Positions 49,425 through 62,574 of a DNA stretch of 64,000 nucleotides are shown here, in pieces. Numbering within the stretch: position 1 is the first letter of the stretch; the number at the start of each line of letters is the position of its first letter. The position numbers and the translations under genes are program-made. The notes under the pieces are model-generated. The model did not search any database. It was not told the origin of the DNA and saw only the letters and a list, made by a program, of their open reading frames with translations. Source of the stretch: Chitinolyticbacter meiyuanensis (GTDB lineage Bacteria > Pseudomonadota > Gammaproteobacteria > Burkholderiales > Chitinibacteraceae); the NCBI RefSeq assembly GCF_008033135.1, contig NZ_CP041335.1:1679925-1743924 (forward strand), in the 5' to 3' direction.

Positions 49425-50380
49425 TGACGGTATCGCTGGCCGACTTCATCGTCAGCGAGGTCAATGTCGGGGTCTTTGTCGTCGATCGCAGCTACCAGCT
49501 GCTGTTGTGGAACCGCTTCATGGCGCACCACAGTGGCATTGCGAGCGGGGATGCGGTCGGCCGTAGCCTGTTCGAGCTGTTCCCGGACCTGCCGCAAAAG
49601 TGGCTCGCCAAGAAGATCGACAGCGTGTTCGTGCTGAAGAACTTTGCCTTCACTTCGTGGGAGCAGCGGCCCTACCTGTTCCGCTTCGCCCACAATCGGC
49701 CGATCACCGGCGGCATCGACTTCATGCGGCAGAACTTCACCTTCATGCCGGTGCGCAACGATGAGGGCGAGGTGGAGGCTGTGGGCGTGACGCTGATCGA
49801 CGCAACCGACAGCGCGATCTACCAGACCATGCTGCATACGGCGATGCAGAAACTGGAAGAGAGCTCCAATCGCGACGGTCTCACCAGCGTATTCAACCGC
49901 CGCTACGTCGACATGCGCTTGCACGACGAGATCCAGCGTATCGAGCGCTATCACGTCGAGCCGTTCAGCGTGCTGCTGTTCGATCTGGATCACTTCAAGA
50001 AGATCAACGACACCTACGGCCACCTCGCCGGCGACGAAGTGCTGCGCGAAGTGGCGCGGCGCACGCAGGCGGTGCTGCGCGAGCCCGACGTGTTCGGGCG
50101 CTACGGCGGCGAGGAGTTCATCCTGATCCTGCCGCAGACCGATGCTGAAGGCGCGCGAGCGGCGGCCGAGCGTATCCGCTTCGAGATTGCGGCCGATTCG
50201 GTTACCTCCGGCGATGACAAGATCACCGTCACCGCCAGTATCGGTGTGTCGGAGTTCGTTCCCGGCGTGACCACTGCCGAAGCGGTGGTGGCGCAGGCCG
50301 ATACCGCGCTCTACGCGTCCAAGCACGCCGGACGTAATCGCGTCACTGTGTACTCGCCGCAACAGCCCGCTTCCGCCTGA
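49424..50380 (+). CDS. PAS-domain diguanylate cyclase
   Basis: A 318-residue protein: PAS domain at about 5-130 with LWNRFMAHHSG, then a GGDEF domain. The active loop is GGEEF, the metal site FDLDHFKKINDTYGH and an RxxD product-inhibition site (REPD) lies five residues upstream of it. It should make c-di-GMP. It is third in the CheY-CheC-DGC operon, its start overlapping the CheC stop. The cofactor or signal sensed by the PAS domain is unknown. Confidence 0.92.
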   Translation: MTVSLADFIVSEVNVGVFVVDRSYQLLLWNRFMAHHSGIASGDAVGRSLFELFPDLPQKWLAKKIDSVFVLKNFAFTSWEQRPYLFRFAHNRPITGGIDFMRQNFTFMPVRNDEGEVEAVGVTLIDATDSAIYQTMLHTAMQKLEESSNRDGLTSVFNRRYVDMRLHDEIQRIERYHVEPFSVLLFDLDHFKKINDTYGHLAGDEVLREVARRTQAVLREPDVFGRYGGEEFILILPQTDAEGARAAAERIRFEIAADSVTSGDDKITVTASIGVSEFVPGVTTAEAVVAQADTALYASKHAGRNRVTVYSPQQPASA

Positions 50381-50612
50381 TCGGCACCGACGGCCGGCGG
50401 GTGCTGATGCATCGCCACACAAGGTCGCTGATTCTCCACACTTTATTCCCCTCGCATTGCCCCCGCCTGTGGCGCGCCGCACGTTTGCGGTGCAATGCGG
50501 CCATGTCCGTAGCCTGCCCGCGTCTATAACGGAACTGTCGAGCCGGGGCGAACTTTCCGCTTCCGCACTGCCTAAATGGCAAGCCGCCGTTTCCCGCCGC
50601 TGGAGGTGCCGC

Positions 50613-52535
50613 ATGGATATCTTCAACCACTACTCGTCCCGCTACGAACGCACTCGCGAGGAGGAGCTTTCCCTCAAGGAATACCTGGAACTGTGCAAGC
50701 GCGAGCCGGCGGCGTATGCCACCGCAGCCGAGCGCATGCTGATGGCGATCGGTGAGCCGGAGATGATCGATACCCGGCTCGATTCGCGTCAGTCGCGCAT
50801 CTTCCAGAACAAGGTGATCCGGGTCTACCCGGCTTTCCGCGAGTTCTTCGGCATGGAGGAGGTGATCGAGCAGGTGGTCGCCTACTTCCGGCATGCGGCG
50901 CAAGGGTTGGAGGAAAAGAAGCAGATCCTCTACCTGCTCGGACCGGTGGGCGGCGGCAAGAGCTCCATCGCGGAAAAGCTCAAGGAGCTGATGGAGCGAG
51001 TGCCGTTCTATTGCCTGAAGGGCAGCCCGGTGCACGAGTCCCCGCTTGGCCTGTTCAACTACGACGAGGATGGCGCCATCCTGGAGCAGGAATACGGCAT
51101 CCCGCGCCGTTATCTGCGCAACATTCCCAGCCCGTGGGCGGTGAAGCGGCTGCACGAGTACGGCGGCGACATCGACCAGTTCCGCGTGGTGAAGCGCTAT
51201 CCGTCGGTATTGCGGCAGATTGCCGTGGCCAAGACCGAGCCGGGTGACGAGAACAATCAGGACATCTCGTCCCTGGTCGGCAAGGTCGACATCCGCAAGC
51301 TGGAGAAATACGCGCAGGACGATCCGGATGCCTACAGCTATTCGGGCGGCCTTTGCCTGGCGAACCAGGGCCTGCTGGAGTTCGTCGAGATGTTCAAGGC
51401 GCCGATCAAGGTGCTGCATCCACTGCTCACCGCGACCCAGGAAGGCAACTTCAAGGGCACCGAGGGCTTTGGCGCGATCCCGTTCGAAGGCGTGATCCTG
51501 GCCCACTCCAACGAATCGGAGTGGAAGCAGTTCCGCAACAACAAGAACAACGAGGCCTTCCTCGATCGGATCTACATCGTGAAGGTGCCGTACTGCCTGC
51601 GCGTGTCCGAGGAAATCCACATCTACGAGAAGCTGGTGCGCAATTCCTCGTTGTCGCAGGCGCCGTGCGCGCCGGGCACGTTGAAGATGATGGCGCAGTT
51701 CGCCGTGCTGTCCCGGCTGAAGGAGCCGGAGAATTCGTCCGTCTTTTCCAAGATGCAGGTCTATGACGGCGAGAACCTGAAGGACATCGATCCCAAGGCC
51801 AAATCCATCCAGGAGTACCGCGACTTCGCCGGCGTCGACGAGGGCATGAACGGGCTTTCCACCCGCTTCGCGTTCAAGATTCTCTCGAAGGTGTTCAACT
51901 TCGATCATCAGGAAGTGGCGGCCAACCCGGTGCATCTGCTCTACGTGCTGGAGCAGAGCATTGAGCGCGAGCAGTTCCCGCAGGAGACTGAACAGCGCTA
52001 CATCAGCTATCTCAAGGAACACTTGGCGCCGAAGTACGTCGAGTTCATCGGCAAGGAAATCCAGACGGCGTATCTCGAGAGCTACTCCGAGTACGGGCAG
52101 AACATCTTCGATCGCTACGTGACCTTTGCCGATTACTGGATCCAGGATCAGGAATACCGTGATCCGGATACCGGCGAGAGTTTCGATCGCAATGCGCTCA
52201 ACAACGAGCTCGAGAAGATCGAGAAGCCAGCCGGCATCAGCAACCCCAAGGACTTCCGCAACGAGATCGTCAACTTCGTGCTGCGTGCGCGTGCCAATAA
52301 CGCTGGCAAGAACCCGACCTGGACCAGCTACGAGAAGCTGCGCTCGGTGATCGAGAAGAAGATGTTCAGCAACACCGAAGAGCTGTTGCCGGTGATCTCG
52401 TTCAATGCCAAGGCCAGTGCCGAGGAGCAGAAGAAGCACGAGGACTTCGTCAATCGCATGGTCACCAAGGGCTACACCGCCAAGCAGGTGCGGCTGTTGT
52501 GCGAATGGTATCTGCGGGTGCGCAAATCGTCCTGA
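50613..52535 (+). CDS. prkA: PrkA-family serine protein kinase/AAA protein (YeaG)
   Basis: A 640-residue protein with an AAA-like core (Walker A GPVGGGKSS, about residue 111) and a C-terminal PrkA kinase-type domain. The start MDIFNHYSSRYERTREEE is typical, and GGAGG precedes ATG 50613. E. coli YeaG is a stationary-phase and nitrogen-starvation protein. It heads the conserved prkA-yeaH-spoVR triad. The 232-base upstream region shows no clear sigma-70 promoter, consistent with another sigma factor. Confidence 0.95.
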   Translation: MDIFNHYSSRYERTREEELSLKEYLELCKREPAAYATAAERMLMAIGEPEMIDTRLDSRQSRIFQNKVIRVYPAFREFFGMEEVIEQVVAYFRHAAQGLEEKKQILYLLGPVGGGKSSIAEKLKELMERVPFYCLKGSPVHESPLGLFNYDEDGAILEQEYGIPRRYLRNIPSPWAVKRLHEYGGDIDQFRVVKRYPSVLRQIAVAKTEPGDENNQDISSLVGKVDIRKLEKYAQDDPDAYSYSGGLCLANQGLLEFVEMFKAPIKVLHPLLTATQEGNFKGTEGFGAIPFEGVILAHSNESEWKQFRNNKNNEAFLDRIYIVKVPYCLRVSEEIHIYEKLVRNSSLSQAPCAPGTLKMMAQFAVLSRLKEPENSSVFSKMQVYDGENLKDIDPKAKSIQEYRDFAGVDEGMNGLSTRFAFKILSKVFNFDHQEVAANPVHLLYVLEQSIEREQFPQETEQRYISYLKEHLAPKYVEFIGKEIQTAYLESYSEYGQNIFDRYVTFADYWIQDQEYRDPDTGESFDRNALNNELEKIEKPAGISNPKDFRNEIVNFVLRARANNAGKNPTWTSYEKLRSVIEKKMFSNTEELLPVISFNAKASAEEQKKHEDFVNRMVTKGYTAKQVRLLCEWYLRVRKSS

Positions 52536-52672
52536 TACCAGGGCGCGGGCAGGGAGTAAGGGGTGGCCACCGGGTGGGTTCGCCCGGAGTGGCTGGACAC
52601 AGCCGTTGAGAACGGGGCGGGCTGCCTAAGGTGGTTGCCGTATCGCCGGCCCACCCCGTTCGTGGAGTTGCC

Positions 52673-53956
52673 ATGTTCCATCTGATAGACCGGCGTCTGA
52701 ACGGCAAGAACAAGTCCGCGGTGAACCGCGAGCGCTTCCTCAAGCGCTTTCGTGGCCAGATCAAGGAGGCGGTGGCGCGGGCGGTGAAGGACCGTTCGAT
52801 CACCGATATCGAGCGCGGCGAGAAGGTGTCGATCCCGGTGAAGGACATCGGCGAGCCGACCTTCGGCCATACGCAAGGCGGGGTGACCGAGCGCGTCTAC
52901 CCCGGCAACAAGGAATACTTGCGTGGGGACGAGTTCGAGCGCCCGCAGGGCGGGGGGGGCGCGGGTGGCAGCGGCGGCTCGGGCGACGGTGGCGATGGGC
53001 AGGACGAGTTCGTGTTCACGCTCACCAAGGAGGAATTCCTCAGCTATTTCTTCGATGATCTGGAGCTGCCCAACCTGATCAAGACGCAGCTGGCGCAGAC
53101 CACCACTTTCAAGCCGATGCGCGCCGGCTTCACCAGCGATGGCACGCCGACCAACATCCACGTGCTGCGCAGCCTGCGGGGTGCACTTGGTCGACGCATC
53201 GCGCTTTCCGCTTTGCCGATGGATGAGCTTAATGCCGCACAGGAAAAGCTCGACGAGCTGCTGGAAAGCCGCGACGAGCACGACCCGGAAATCCGTGCAC
53301 TGATGCAGGAAATCCGCGAGCACAAGGCCCGGCTGTCACGCATTCCGTGGATCGACCCGTTCGATCTGCGCTACAGCAACCGGGTGCGCGTGCCCAACCC
53401 CACCACGCAGGCGGTGATGTTCTGCGTGATGGATGTCTCGGGTTCGATGGATGAGATGAAGAAGGACATCGCCAAGCGCTTCTTCATCCTGCTGTACCTC
53501 TTCCTCGAGCGCGCCTACGACAAGATCGAGGTGGTGTTCGTACGCCATCACACCCAGGCCTTCGAGGTGAACGAGGACGAGTTCTTCCATGCCCGCGATA
53601 CCGGTGGCACGGTGGTGTCCTCGGCGCTCAAGCTGGTGAAGAAGATCATCCACGAGCGCTACCCGACCGCGGACTGGAACATCTATGTCGCCCAGGCTTC
53701 CGACGGTGACAACTGGGATTCCGATTCGCCCCACTGCCGCGAGCTGCTCGCCAACGAGTTGCTGCCACTGCTGCAGTACTACGCCTACGTCGAGATCACC
53801 GAGGGAGAGCCGCAGAACCTGTGGTACGAGTATGAGCAGGTGGCGGCGCAGCATCGTCACTTCGTGATGCGACGCATCAAGGATGCTGGCCAGATCTGGC
53901 CAGTGTTCCGCGACCTGTTCAAGAAAGCGGGCCTGGGCGAGCGCAGCGCCGCCTGA
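52673..53956 (+). CDS. yeaH: YeaH/DUF444-family von Willebrand A protein
   Basis: A 427-residue protein with an N-terminal basic region (MFHLIDRRLNGKNKSAVNRE), a Gly-rich low-complexity run of Gly and Ser at about 88-105 and a C-terminal vWA domain with the metal-binding DVSGSMDEMKK. YeaH is always paired with PrkA. ATG 52673 is the family start. The start is preceded by GTGGAG. Confidence 0.95.
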   Translation: MFHLIDRRLNGKNKSAVNRERFLKRFRGQIKEAVARAVKDRSITDIERGEKVSIPVKDIGEPTFGHTQGGVTERVYPGNKEYLRGDEFERPQGGGGAGGSGGSGDGGDGQDEFVFTLTKEEFLSYFFDDLELPNLIKTQLAQTTTFKPMRAGFTSDGTPTNIHVLRSLRGALGRRIALSALPMDELNAAQEKLDELLESRDEHDPEIRALMQEIREHKARLSRIPWIDPFDLRYSNRVRVPNPTTQAVMFCVMDVSGSMDEMKKDIAKRFFILLYLFLERAYDKIEVVFVRHHTQAFEVNEDEFFHARDTGGTVVSSALKLVKKIIHERYPTADWNIYVAQASDGDNWDSDSPHCRELLANELLPLLQYYAYVEITEGEPQNLWYEYEQVAAQHRHFVMRRIKDAGQIWPVFRDLFKKAGLGERSAA

Positions 53957-53984
53957 ACCGCATCCCGGCAACACGGAGATCGCC

Positions 53985-55526
53985 ATGACCGCAGTCGCCA
54001 ACACCGATGCCCCCGTGCGCACGCCGCTGTTCAAAGGCTCCGAGTGGACGTTCGAGCTGATCCAGTCCACCTACGACGAGATCACCCGCATCGCCCACAA
54101 TTTCGGGCTCGACACCTATCCCAACCAGCTCGAAGTGATCAGCGCCGAGCAGATGATGGATGCCTACGCCTCGGTGGGCATGCCGGTGATGTACCACCAC
54201 TGGAGCTACGGCAAGCATTTCCTCGCCACGCAGAAGAACTACACGCGCGGCGCCATGGGGCTCGCCTACGAGATCGTCATCAACTCCAATCCCTGCATCG
54301 CCTACCTGATGGAGGAGAACACGATGACGATGCAGGCGCTGGTGATCGCGCATGCCTCGTTCGGTCATAACAGCTTCTTCAAGGGCAACTACCTGTTCCG
54401 CACCTGGACCGAGGCCGATGCCATCATCGACTACCTGGTGTTTGCCAAGAAATACATCGCCGATTGCGAGGCGCGCTATGGCGAGGAGGCCGTGGAGGAA
54501 CTACTCGATTCCTGCCATGCGCTGATGAACTACGGCGTCGACCGCTACAAGCGGCCACAGAAGCTGTCGCTGGCCGAAGAGCGCGCACGCCAGGCCGAGC
54601 GCGAGGCCTATCTGCAGACGCAGGTGAACACGCTGTGGCGCACCATCCCGCGCATGCAGACAGAGCTCGAGGAAACCGCGTCGCCGCAGCGCTTTCCCGC
54701 CGAGCCGCAGGAGAACCTGCTCTACTTCATCGAGAAGTTCGCACCGCTGCTGGAGCCCTGGCAGCGGGAAATCGTGCGCATCGTGCGCAAGATCGCGCAG
54801 TATTTCTACCCGCAACGGCAGACGCAGGTGATGAACGAAGGCTGGGCCACGTTCTGGCACTACACCTTGCTGAACCAGATGTACGACGAGGGCCTGCTCA
54901 CCGACGCGAGCATGTTCGAATTCCTTCACAGCCACACCAGCGTGGTTGCCCAGCCCGGAGTGGACAGCCCGTACTTCAACGGCATCAATCCCTATGCGCT
55001 GGGTTTCGCGATGTATCGCGACATCCAGCGCATCTGCCAGAACCCTACCGACGAGGACAAGCAGTGGTTCCCCGAGCTGGCCGGCACCGACTGGCGTCGC
55101 CAGCTGGATTTCGCCATGCGCAATTTCAAGGACGAGAGCTTCATCGCCCAGTATCTCTCGCCCAAGCTGATCCGCGATTTCCGCTTCTTCTCCATCCTGG
55201 ACGACGATGAGCAATCCCGACTCAAGGTCTCGGCCATCCACGACGATGCGGGCTACGCGGAGATCCGGCGCAAGCTGGCCGAGCAATACAACCTGGCCAC
55301 CCGTGAGCCGAACATCCAGGTGTACGACGTGAACACCCGCGGTGATCGTACCTTGACGCTGCGCCATTACCAGCACAACCGCCGTCCACTCGCCAACAGC
55401 GTGCACGAGGTACTCAAGCATGTGGCACGGCTGTGGGGCTTCACGGTGAAGCTGGAGAGCGTGGACGACGAGGGTCGGGCAGTCCTGTGCTACGAGTGCC
55501 GGCTGGAGAAGCGGCACGGGCAGTAG
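53985..55526 (+). CDS. SpoVR/YcgB family protein
   Basis: A 513-residue SpoVR-family protein, a partner of PrkA and YeaH in most proteobacteria (E. coli YcgB) and needed for cortex formation in Bacillus. Family blocks include YHHWSYGKHF, NEGWATFWHYTLL and the C-terminal ending RHYQHNRRPL. ATG 53985 has CGGAG upstream. No catalytic function is proven. It is the third gene of the triad. Confidence 0.95.
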   Translation: MTAVANTDAPVRTPLFKGSEWTFELIQSTYDEITRIAHNFGLDTYPNQLEVISAEQMMDAYASVGMPVMYHHWSYGKHFLATQKNYTRGAMGLAYEIVINSNPCIAYLMEENTMTMQALVIAHASFGHNSFFKGNYLFRTWTEADAIIDYLVFAKKYIADCEARYGEEAVEELLDSCHALMNYGVDRYKRPQKLSLAEERARQAEREAYLQTQVNTLWRTIPRMQTELEETASPQRFPAEPQENLLYFIEKFAPLLEPWQREIVRIVRKIAQYFYPQRQTQVMNEGWATFWHYTLLNQMYDEGLLTDASMFEFLHSHTSVVAQPGVDSPYFNGINPYALGFAMYRDIQRICQNPTDEDKQWFPELAGTDWRRQLDFAMRNFKDESFIAQYLSPKLIRDFRFFSILDDDEQSRLKVSAIHDDAGYAEIRRKLAEQYNLATREPNIQVYDVNTRGDRTLTLRHYQHNRRPLANSVHEVLKHVARLWGFTVKLESVDDEGRAVLCYECRLEKRHGQ

Positions 55527-55669
55527 GCGGGAAGGGCCTCGCAGACCTGCCGCAGGAGGGGGCTGGATGGTCATGCACGGTGCGCATGACCGCCATGCAT
55601 GGCCGGCCATGGCAACGTCCTGATGGGCTGCCGATACTGCGCTTCTGTTGATCGCCCAGGAGGCACCAC

Positions 55670-56356
55670 ATGAAGCGCTGGATCGGATCACTTGCCTTCG
55701 CTGCGGCCTGCAGCGTTGCCGCGGCCCAGACCGTTACCCTGGACGCCGCCGACGGGCTGAAACTCTATGGTGATTGGCTGCCGGCCGCCGAGGCCGGCAA
55801 GGGCGCCGTTGTGCTGTTGCACATGACGGTACCGGAAGGGCGCAAGACCTGGGCGCCGCTGCTGCCGACGCTGCAGGCGGCGGGCTGGTCGGTGCTGGCG
55901 GTTGACTTGCGTGGTTTCGGCCAGACCGGAGGCGGCATCGACTGGCAACTGGCGCCGAAGGACATCGACGCCTGGCTTGCGTGGCTGACGGCGCAGCCAG
56001 GGGTACCGGCCAAGCAGGTTGCGCTGGTCGGCGCCAGCGCCGGTGCCAACCTGGCCTTGCAGGCCTGCGCCAGCCGGCCCGCCTGCCCTACGGTGGTGGC
56101 CCTCTCGCCGTCGGATAACGAGATCTTCGGTGCGGCGATGATGAAGGCCTTCGTCGGCCGCTCTGCCGCGATCTATGCCGGCCGTTATGATAGCGGCGCC
56201 AATAGCGCCGCGCGGCGCTTCCTCAAGCAAGACCAAGGCGAAGTGGTGCTGCACATCCTCGATTCCGCCGGCCACGGCACCCAGCTGCTGGAAGGGGGGA
56301 CCGCCTTCGTGCCTGAGGAGATCGGTGCCTGGTTGCGGCGGCACTTCGGCCGCTGA
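55670..56356 (+). CDS. Exported alpha/beta hydrolase (dienelactone-hydrolase-like)
   Basis: A 228-residue protein with a signal peptide (MKRWIGSLAFAAACSVAAAQ). The hydrolase fold shows the nucleophile elbow GASAG, an Asp near YDSGANS and the catalytic His in SAGHGTQLLEGG, so an active triad is plausible. A periplasmic esterase is likely; the substrate is unknown. The gene is convergent with fadH. Confidence 0.82.
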   Translation: MKRWIGSLAFAAACSVAAAQTVTLDAADGLKLYGDWLPAAEAGKGAVVLLHMTVPEGRKTWAPLLPTLQAAGWSVLAVDLRGFGQTGGGIDWQLAPKDIDAWLAWLTAQPGVPAKQVALVGASAGANLALQACASRPACPTVVALSPSDNEIFGAAMMKAFVGRSAAIYAGRYDSGANSAARRFLKQDQGEVVLHILDSAGHGTQLLEGGTAFVPEEIGAWLRRHFGR

Positions 56357-56363
56357 TGGTGCG

Positions 56364-58403
<2,040 letters not shown>

Positions 58404-58455
58404 TTAGCCGCTGTGGCCAGCCGCTGGCATTGGGGTTTGCAGTTAAGCCGGCGTT

Positions 58456-59931
58456 TCAAACATCTACGCTGGGCGCGTCGACGGCGACCTGGTTGCGCCC
58501 GCCCGCCTTGGCCCGGTAGAGCAAGGCATCGAGTCGGGCGAAGAAGCGCTCGGGCGGATCGCTGCGTTCGTGCTCGGCGACGCCGAGGCTGGCGCTGAGC
58601 GGCCGGCCCGCCACCGCGATCTCGCTGGCGATGCGGCTGCGCAACAACTCGGCCAACCGCGCAGCCTCTTCTTCTGGGCAATCACGCAGCAGCACCACGA
58701 ATTCCTCGCCACCCCAGCGCGCCACCACATCGCTGTCACGCACCGTATCGCGCAGCAGTTCTGCCACCTGGCGCAGCACCTGGTCGCCGGTCTGGTGGCC
58801 ACGCCGGTCGTTCACTGCCTTGAAGTGATCGAGATCGAGCAGGATGGCCGAGAGCGGGCTGCCATCGCGCTCGGTCTCGCGAATGGCCTGCTGAAACACC
58901 AGGTCGAAGGCCTGGCGGTTGAGCAGCCGGGTCAGCCGGTCGGTACTGGCGAGCTGCTCCAGCCGGCTCTGGTAGCGGTTGGCACCATAGAGCGCGATGG
59001 CGAGCACGATGAGCGTGATCACCGCGCTGATCGTCAGGTTGCGCCAGAGCACCTCATGCACCGGCGCCAGTGCCTGAGCATCGTTCTCCTCCACCACCAG
59101 GAACCAGCCGAGCTCGGGAATGAAGCGCGAATTCACCAGCGTGGTCGAATCGCCGTGTGCATAGCTGAACTGCTGCTGCCGTGCGCCGCCGGCCAGCAGT
59201 GCCGGGGCGACGGGGGCATAGCCCGGCAGCTGCGATAGCGTGCGCTGGCTGGCGGAGAACGAGCGGCCGGTGAGCACGATGTGGCCACTGCGATCGACGA
59301 AGAACACCCGGCGCTGGAAGCGCGTCTCGTAGCTGTCGATCAGCCTTGCCACGGTGCCCAGCGTCAGGCCGACGCCGGTGGCGCCGAGAAAGCGCCCCTG
59401 GTAGTCGAACACCTTGTAGTTGATGAAGATGGTCATGGTGTCGCGATTGGCCATGTCGGCATCGACATTGGTCTCGAACTCCGCGGCCATGTCGCGCACG
59501 CGGAAGAACCAGGCATCGCGCGGCTCGCCTTCGCTCACCTGCTTGAACAGGCCGTCGGCATTGTAATAGTGCAGTGTCCTGGCCGAGACCAGGAAGCTCG
59601 TCACCGTCTGGTTCTTCAGGCGGATCTCCGCCAGGTAGCGGCGGATCTGGTCGGCGTTCTCCTCGCCGTCCAGCATCCAGTCGCGCAAGAAGGTGTCGTG
59701 CGCCATCTGTGACGAGATGAACACCGGGCGCAGCAGATCCTTCTGGATCTCGGAATAGATGCTGTCGCCGGTGAGTGGCAGCGATTCGGCGGCGATACCG
59801 TCGCGCACGCTGTCGCGTGAGGCGAGGAAGGCGCTGAAGCTGGTAGCGAGAAAGCCGGCAATCACCACCAGGGTCAGCAAGGTCAGCAGACGACGTTTTT
59901 CATTGAATAGCGGCGGGGGGCGGGAGGGCAT
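58456..59931 (-). CDS. Membrane-bound diguanylate cyclase with dCache sensor
   Basis: A 491-residue protein. The first transmembrane helix is at about 14-36 and the second at about 298-318; the region between is a periplasmic dCache-type sensor. The GGDEF domain has the active GGEEF and an RxxD product-inhibition motif (RDSD) five residues upstream. The metal site is LDLDHFKAVNDRRGHQTGD. The ligand sensed is unknown. Confidence 0.93.
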   Translation of the reverse strand: MPSRPPPLFNEKRRLLTLLTLVVIAGFLATSFSAFLASRDSVRDGIAAESLPLTGDSIYSEIQKDLLRPVFISSQMAHDTFLRDWMLDGEENADQIRRYLAEIRLKNQTVTSFLVSARTLHYYNADGLFKQVSEGEPRDAWFFRVRDMAAEFETNVDADMANRDTMTIFINYKVFDYQGRFLGATGVGLTLGTVARLIDSYETRFQRRVFFVDRSGHIVLTGRSFSASQRTLSQLPGYAPVAPALLAGGARQQQFSYAHGDSTTLVNSRFIPELGWFLVVEENDAQALAPVHEVLWRNLTISAVITLIVLAIALYGANRYQSRLEQLASTDRLTRLLNRQAFDLVFQQAIRETERDGSPLSAILLDLDHFKAVNDRRGHQTGDQVLRQVAELLRDTVRDSDVVARWGGEEFVVLLRDCPEEEAARLAELLRSRIASEIAVAGRPLSASLGVAEHERSDPPERFFARLDALLYRAKAGGRNQVAVDAPSVDV

Positions 59932-60562
59932 GCGGGCTCGGTCTGGTTTTTGCCCAGACTAGGCGGGCCGGGGCGGCCCCGCAAGGGCGCGGCGTGGATA
60001 AAACCGGGTTTTCCACGGCCTTGCCGGAGCAACCTTGTAGAGAGGCTGTGGATCGCTGCGCTAAGTGCTTGATCGCCGTATGAAATCACCGGCTGCTCAA
60101 GAAATGGGCAGTACCTTGACGCTTCTTCACAGCAGTTGGGCAGAACGGTGGGGAAAGGCTGTGGATAGTTGTGCTAAGTCCTTGTCGCCAAGGGGGCGCC
60201 GGTGCGCTGCCCAAAAAAGCGGCTGAGCCTGCCCGGAATGACGGAAAACACAGTCTGGGCGCGGCTTGTGGCGACCGATGTGAACAGAAACGGGGTCATT
60301 CCCAGGTTGTCCACGCCGTCTGGGCGCAACGATGTGCACGGGCTGTGGGTAAGTGCGGCAAGTGCCTGATCCCACAGGCAATGCGGGCCACCGGTCAAAA
60401 AATGGGCAATGTGCGCGGTCGGCGAGCTCCGGCTGCGCTTTCCGTTCATGCCGATCAGACTACCGCTCGTATCCTGCAACAAAAGTCAGCTGGATAACAG
60501 AATAAGTCGGGACTAATTTGGTCGCGCAGGATGGTCCTGTGACAGTTTCACCTGGAGGAATG
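59932..60562. other. Intergenic region with degenerate direct repeats
   Basis: These 631 bases carry no convincing gene. They contain three degenerate copies of a repeat and several TGTGGA(T/A)-type, DnaA-box-like sequences (e.g. GTGGATAAA at 59994-60002, TTGTCCAC near 60307). Translations of the short open frames here do not resemble proteins. Confidence 0.65.
60044..60373 (+). repeat. Three degenerate direct repeats of about 33 bp
   Basis: Copies at 60044-60077, 60157-60189 and 60341-60373 share GGCTGTGG-(A/G)T-x-(G/C)TxG-x-GCTAAGTGCTTG-x-CGCC-like sequence. The first and second share 26 of about 33 positions by eye. Flanks also share short blocks (GGGCAGAAC-like before; AAATGGGCA after copies 1 and 3). 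Confidence 0.6.
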
Positions 60563-60835
60563 ATGAAACAGCTTGCCATTGCACTCGGATTTGCCCTGAC
60601 CACCGCTTTCGCCGCCGCCGCCGCCGCCGATGCCCCGGTCGCCGCGCCGCTCTTCATCAGCAGCGGCCTTGCCACGCCGTCGGCGCAGGCTTCCGGCCTC
60701 GTCGTGGCCAGTGGCTGCATTCCGCGCGGCCTGCCCGGCTGCTATTACGCACCGCGCAATTCGCAATACTGGTGCCCGCTGACACCGGACGAGATTGCCG
60801 GCCTGACCTGCACCGGCCCGTACGCCAACGGCTGA
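60563..60835 (+). CDS. Small exported cysteine-containing protein
   Basis: A 90-residue protein. A signal peptide (MKQLAIALGFALTTAFAAAA) is followed by a short Ala/Pro/Ser-rich linker and a compact segment with four cysteines (SGCIPRGLPGCYYAPRN, then YWCPLTPDE and LTCTGPYA). Two disulfides are likely. The ATG at 60563 is four bases after TGGAGG; the ATG at 60560 is also possible. No family was recognised. It sits downstream of the repeat region. Confidence 0.6.
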   Translation: MKQLAIALGFALTTAFAAAAAADAPVAAPLFISSGLATPSAQASGLVVASGCIPRGLPGCYYAPRNSQYWCPLTPDEIAGLTCTGPYANG

Positions 60836-60853
60836 TTTTGATGTACTAGAAAC

Positions 60854-60881
60854 GACAAAGGCCCCGTGCGGGGCCTTTGTC
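60854..60881. terminator. Bidirectional terminator between the small exported protein and gnd
   Basis: GACAAAGGCCCC pairs with GGGGCCTTTGTC around GTGC, between two convergent genes. It has a strong stem but only short T/A flanks. Confidence 0.78.
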
Positions 60882-60906
60882 ACTGCAGCAGCGTATCAAT
60901 GCACGC

Positions 60907-62319
<1,413 letters not shown>

Positions 62320-62524
62320 CGTGGTTTGCTCCTGTCTTAGCGCAAGTGATGATTGCCGTGCATGGCCGAACAGGTGGTCACCCGGGCGACGCCAGCAGTC
62401 TTGTGAATCGGAAACTGCGCATGATATGGGGCTTTGCCGGGGTAAATAAAGCCTTCTTCCGGCAAAAAAGCCTGTGTAGTCAGATATTTTTTGCTACATG
62501 CGTTGTCACGTGCGGCGGTGCGGC

Positions 62525-62552
62525 AAAAAGCCGGCTGTCGGGCCGGCTTTTT
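62525..62552 (-). terminator. Intrinsic terminator of the extracellular nuclease gene
   Basis: AAAAAGCCGGC pairs with GCCGGCTTTTT around TGTCGG. On the minus strand it follows the nuclease stop after 22 bases. Confidence 0.9.
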
Positions 62553-62574
62553 GCTGCGGTGCAAGGTGAATTGC

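Noticed and set aside
50343-52439. A 698-codon open frame opposite prkA
   Set aside because: Antisense to a highly conserved kinase gene; no ribosome-binding site or family motifs.
59994-60373. Region with DnaA-box-like sequences as the chromosomal origin
   Set aside because: No dnaA, dnaN, gidA or rpmH nearby, no AT-rich unwinding element, and the boxes are imperfect.
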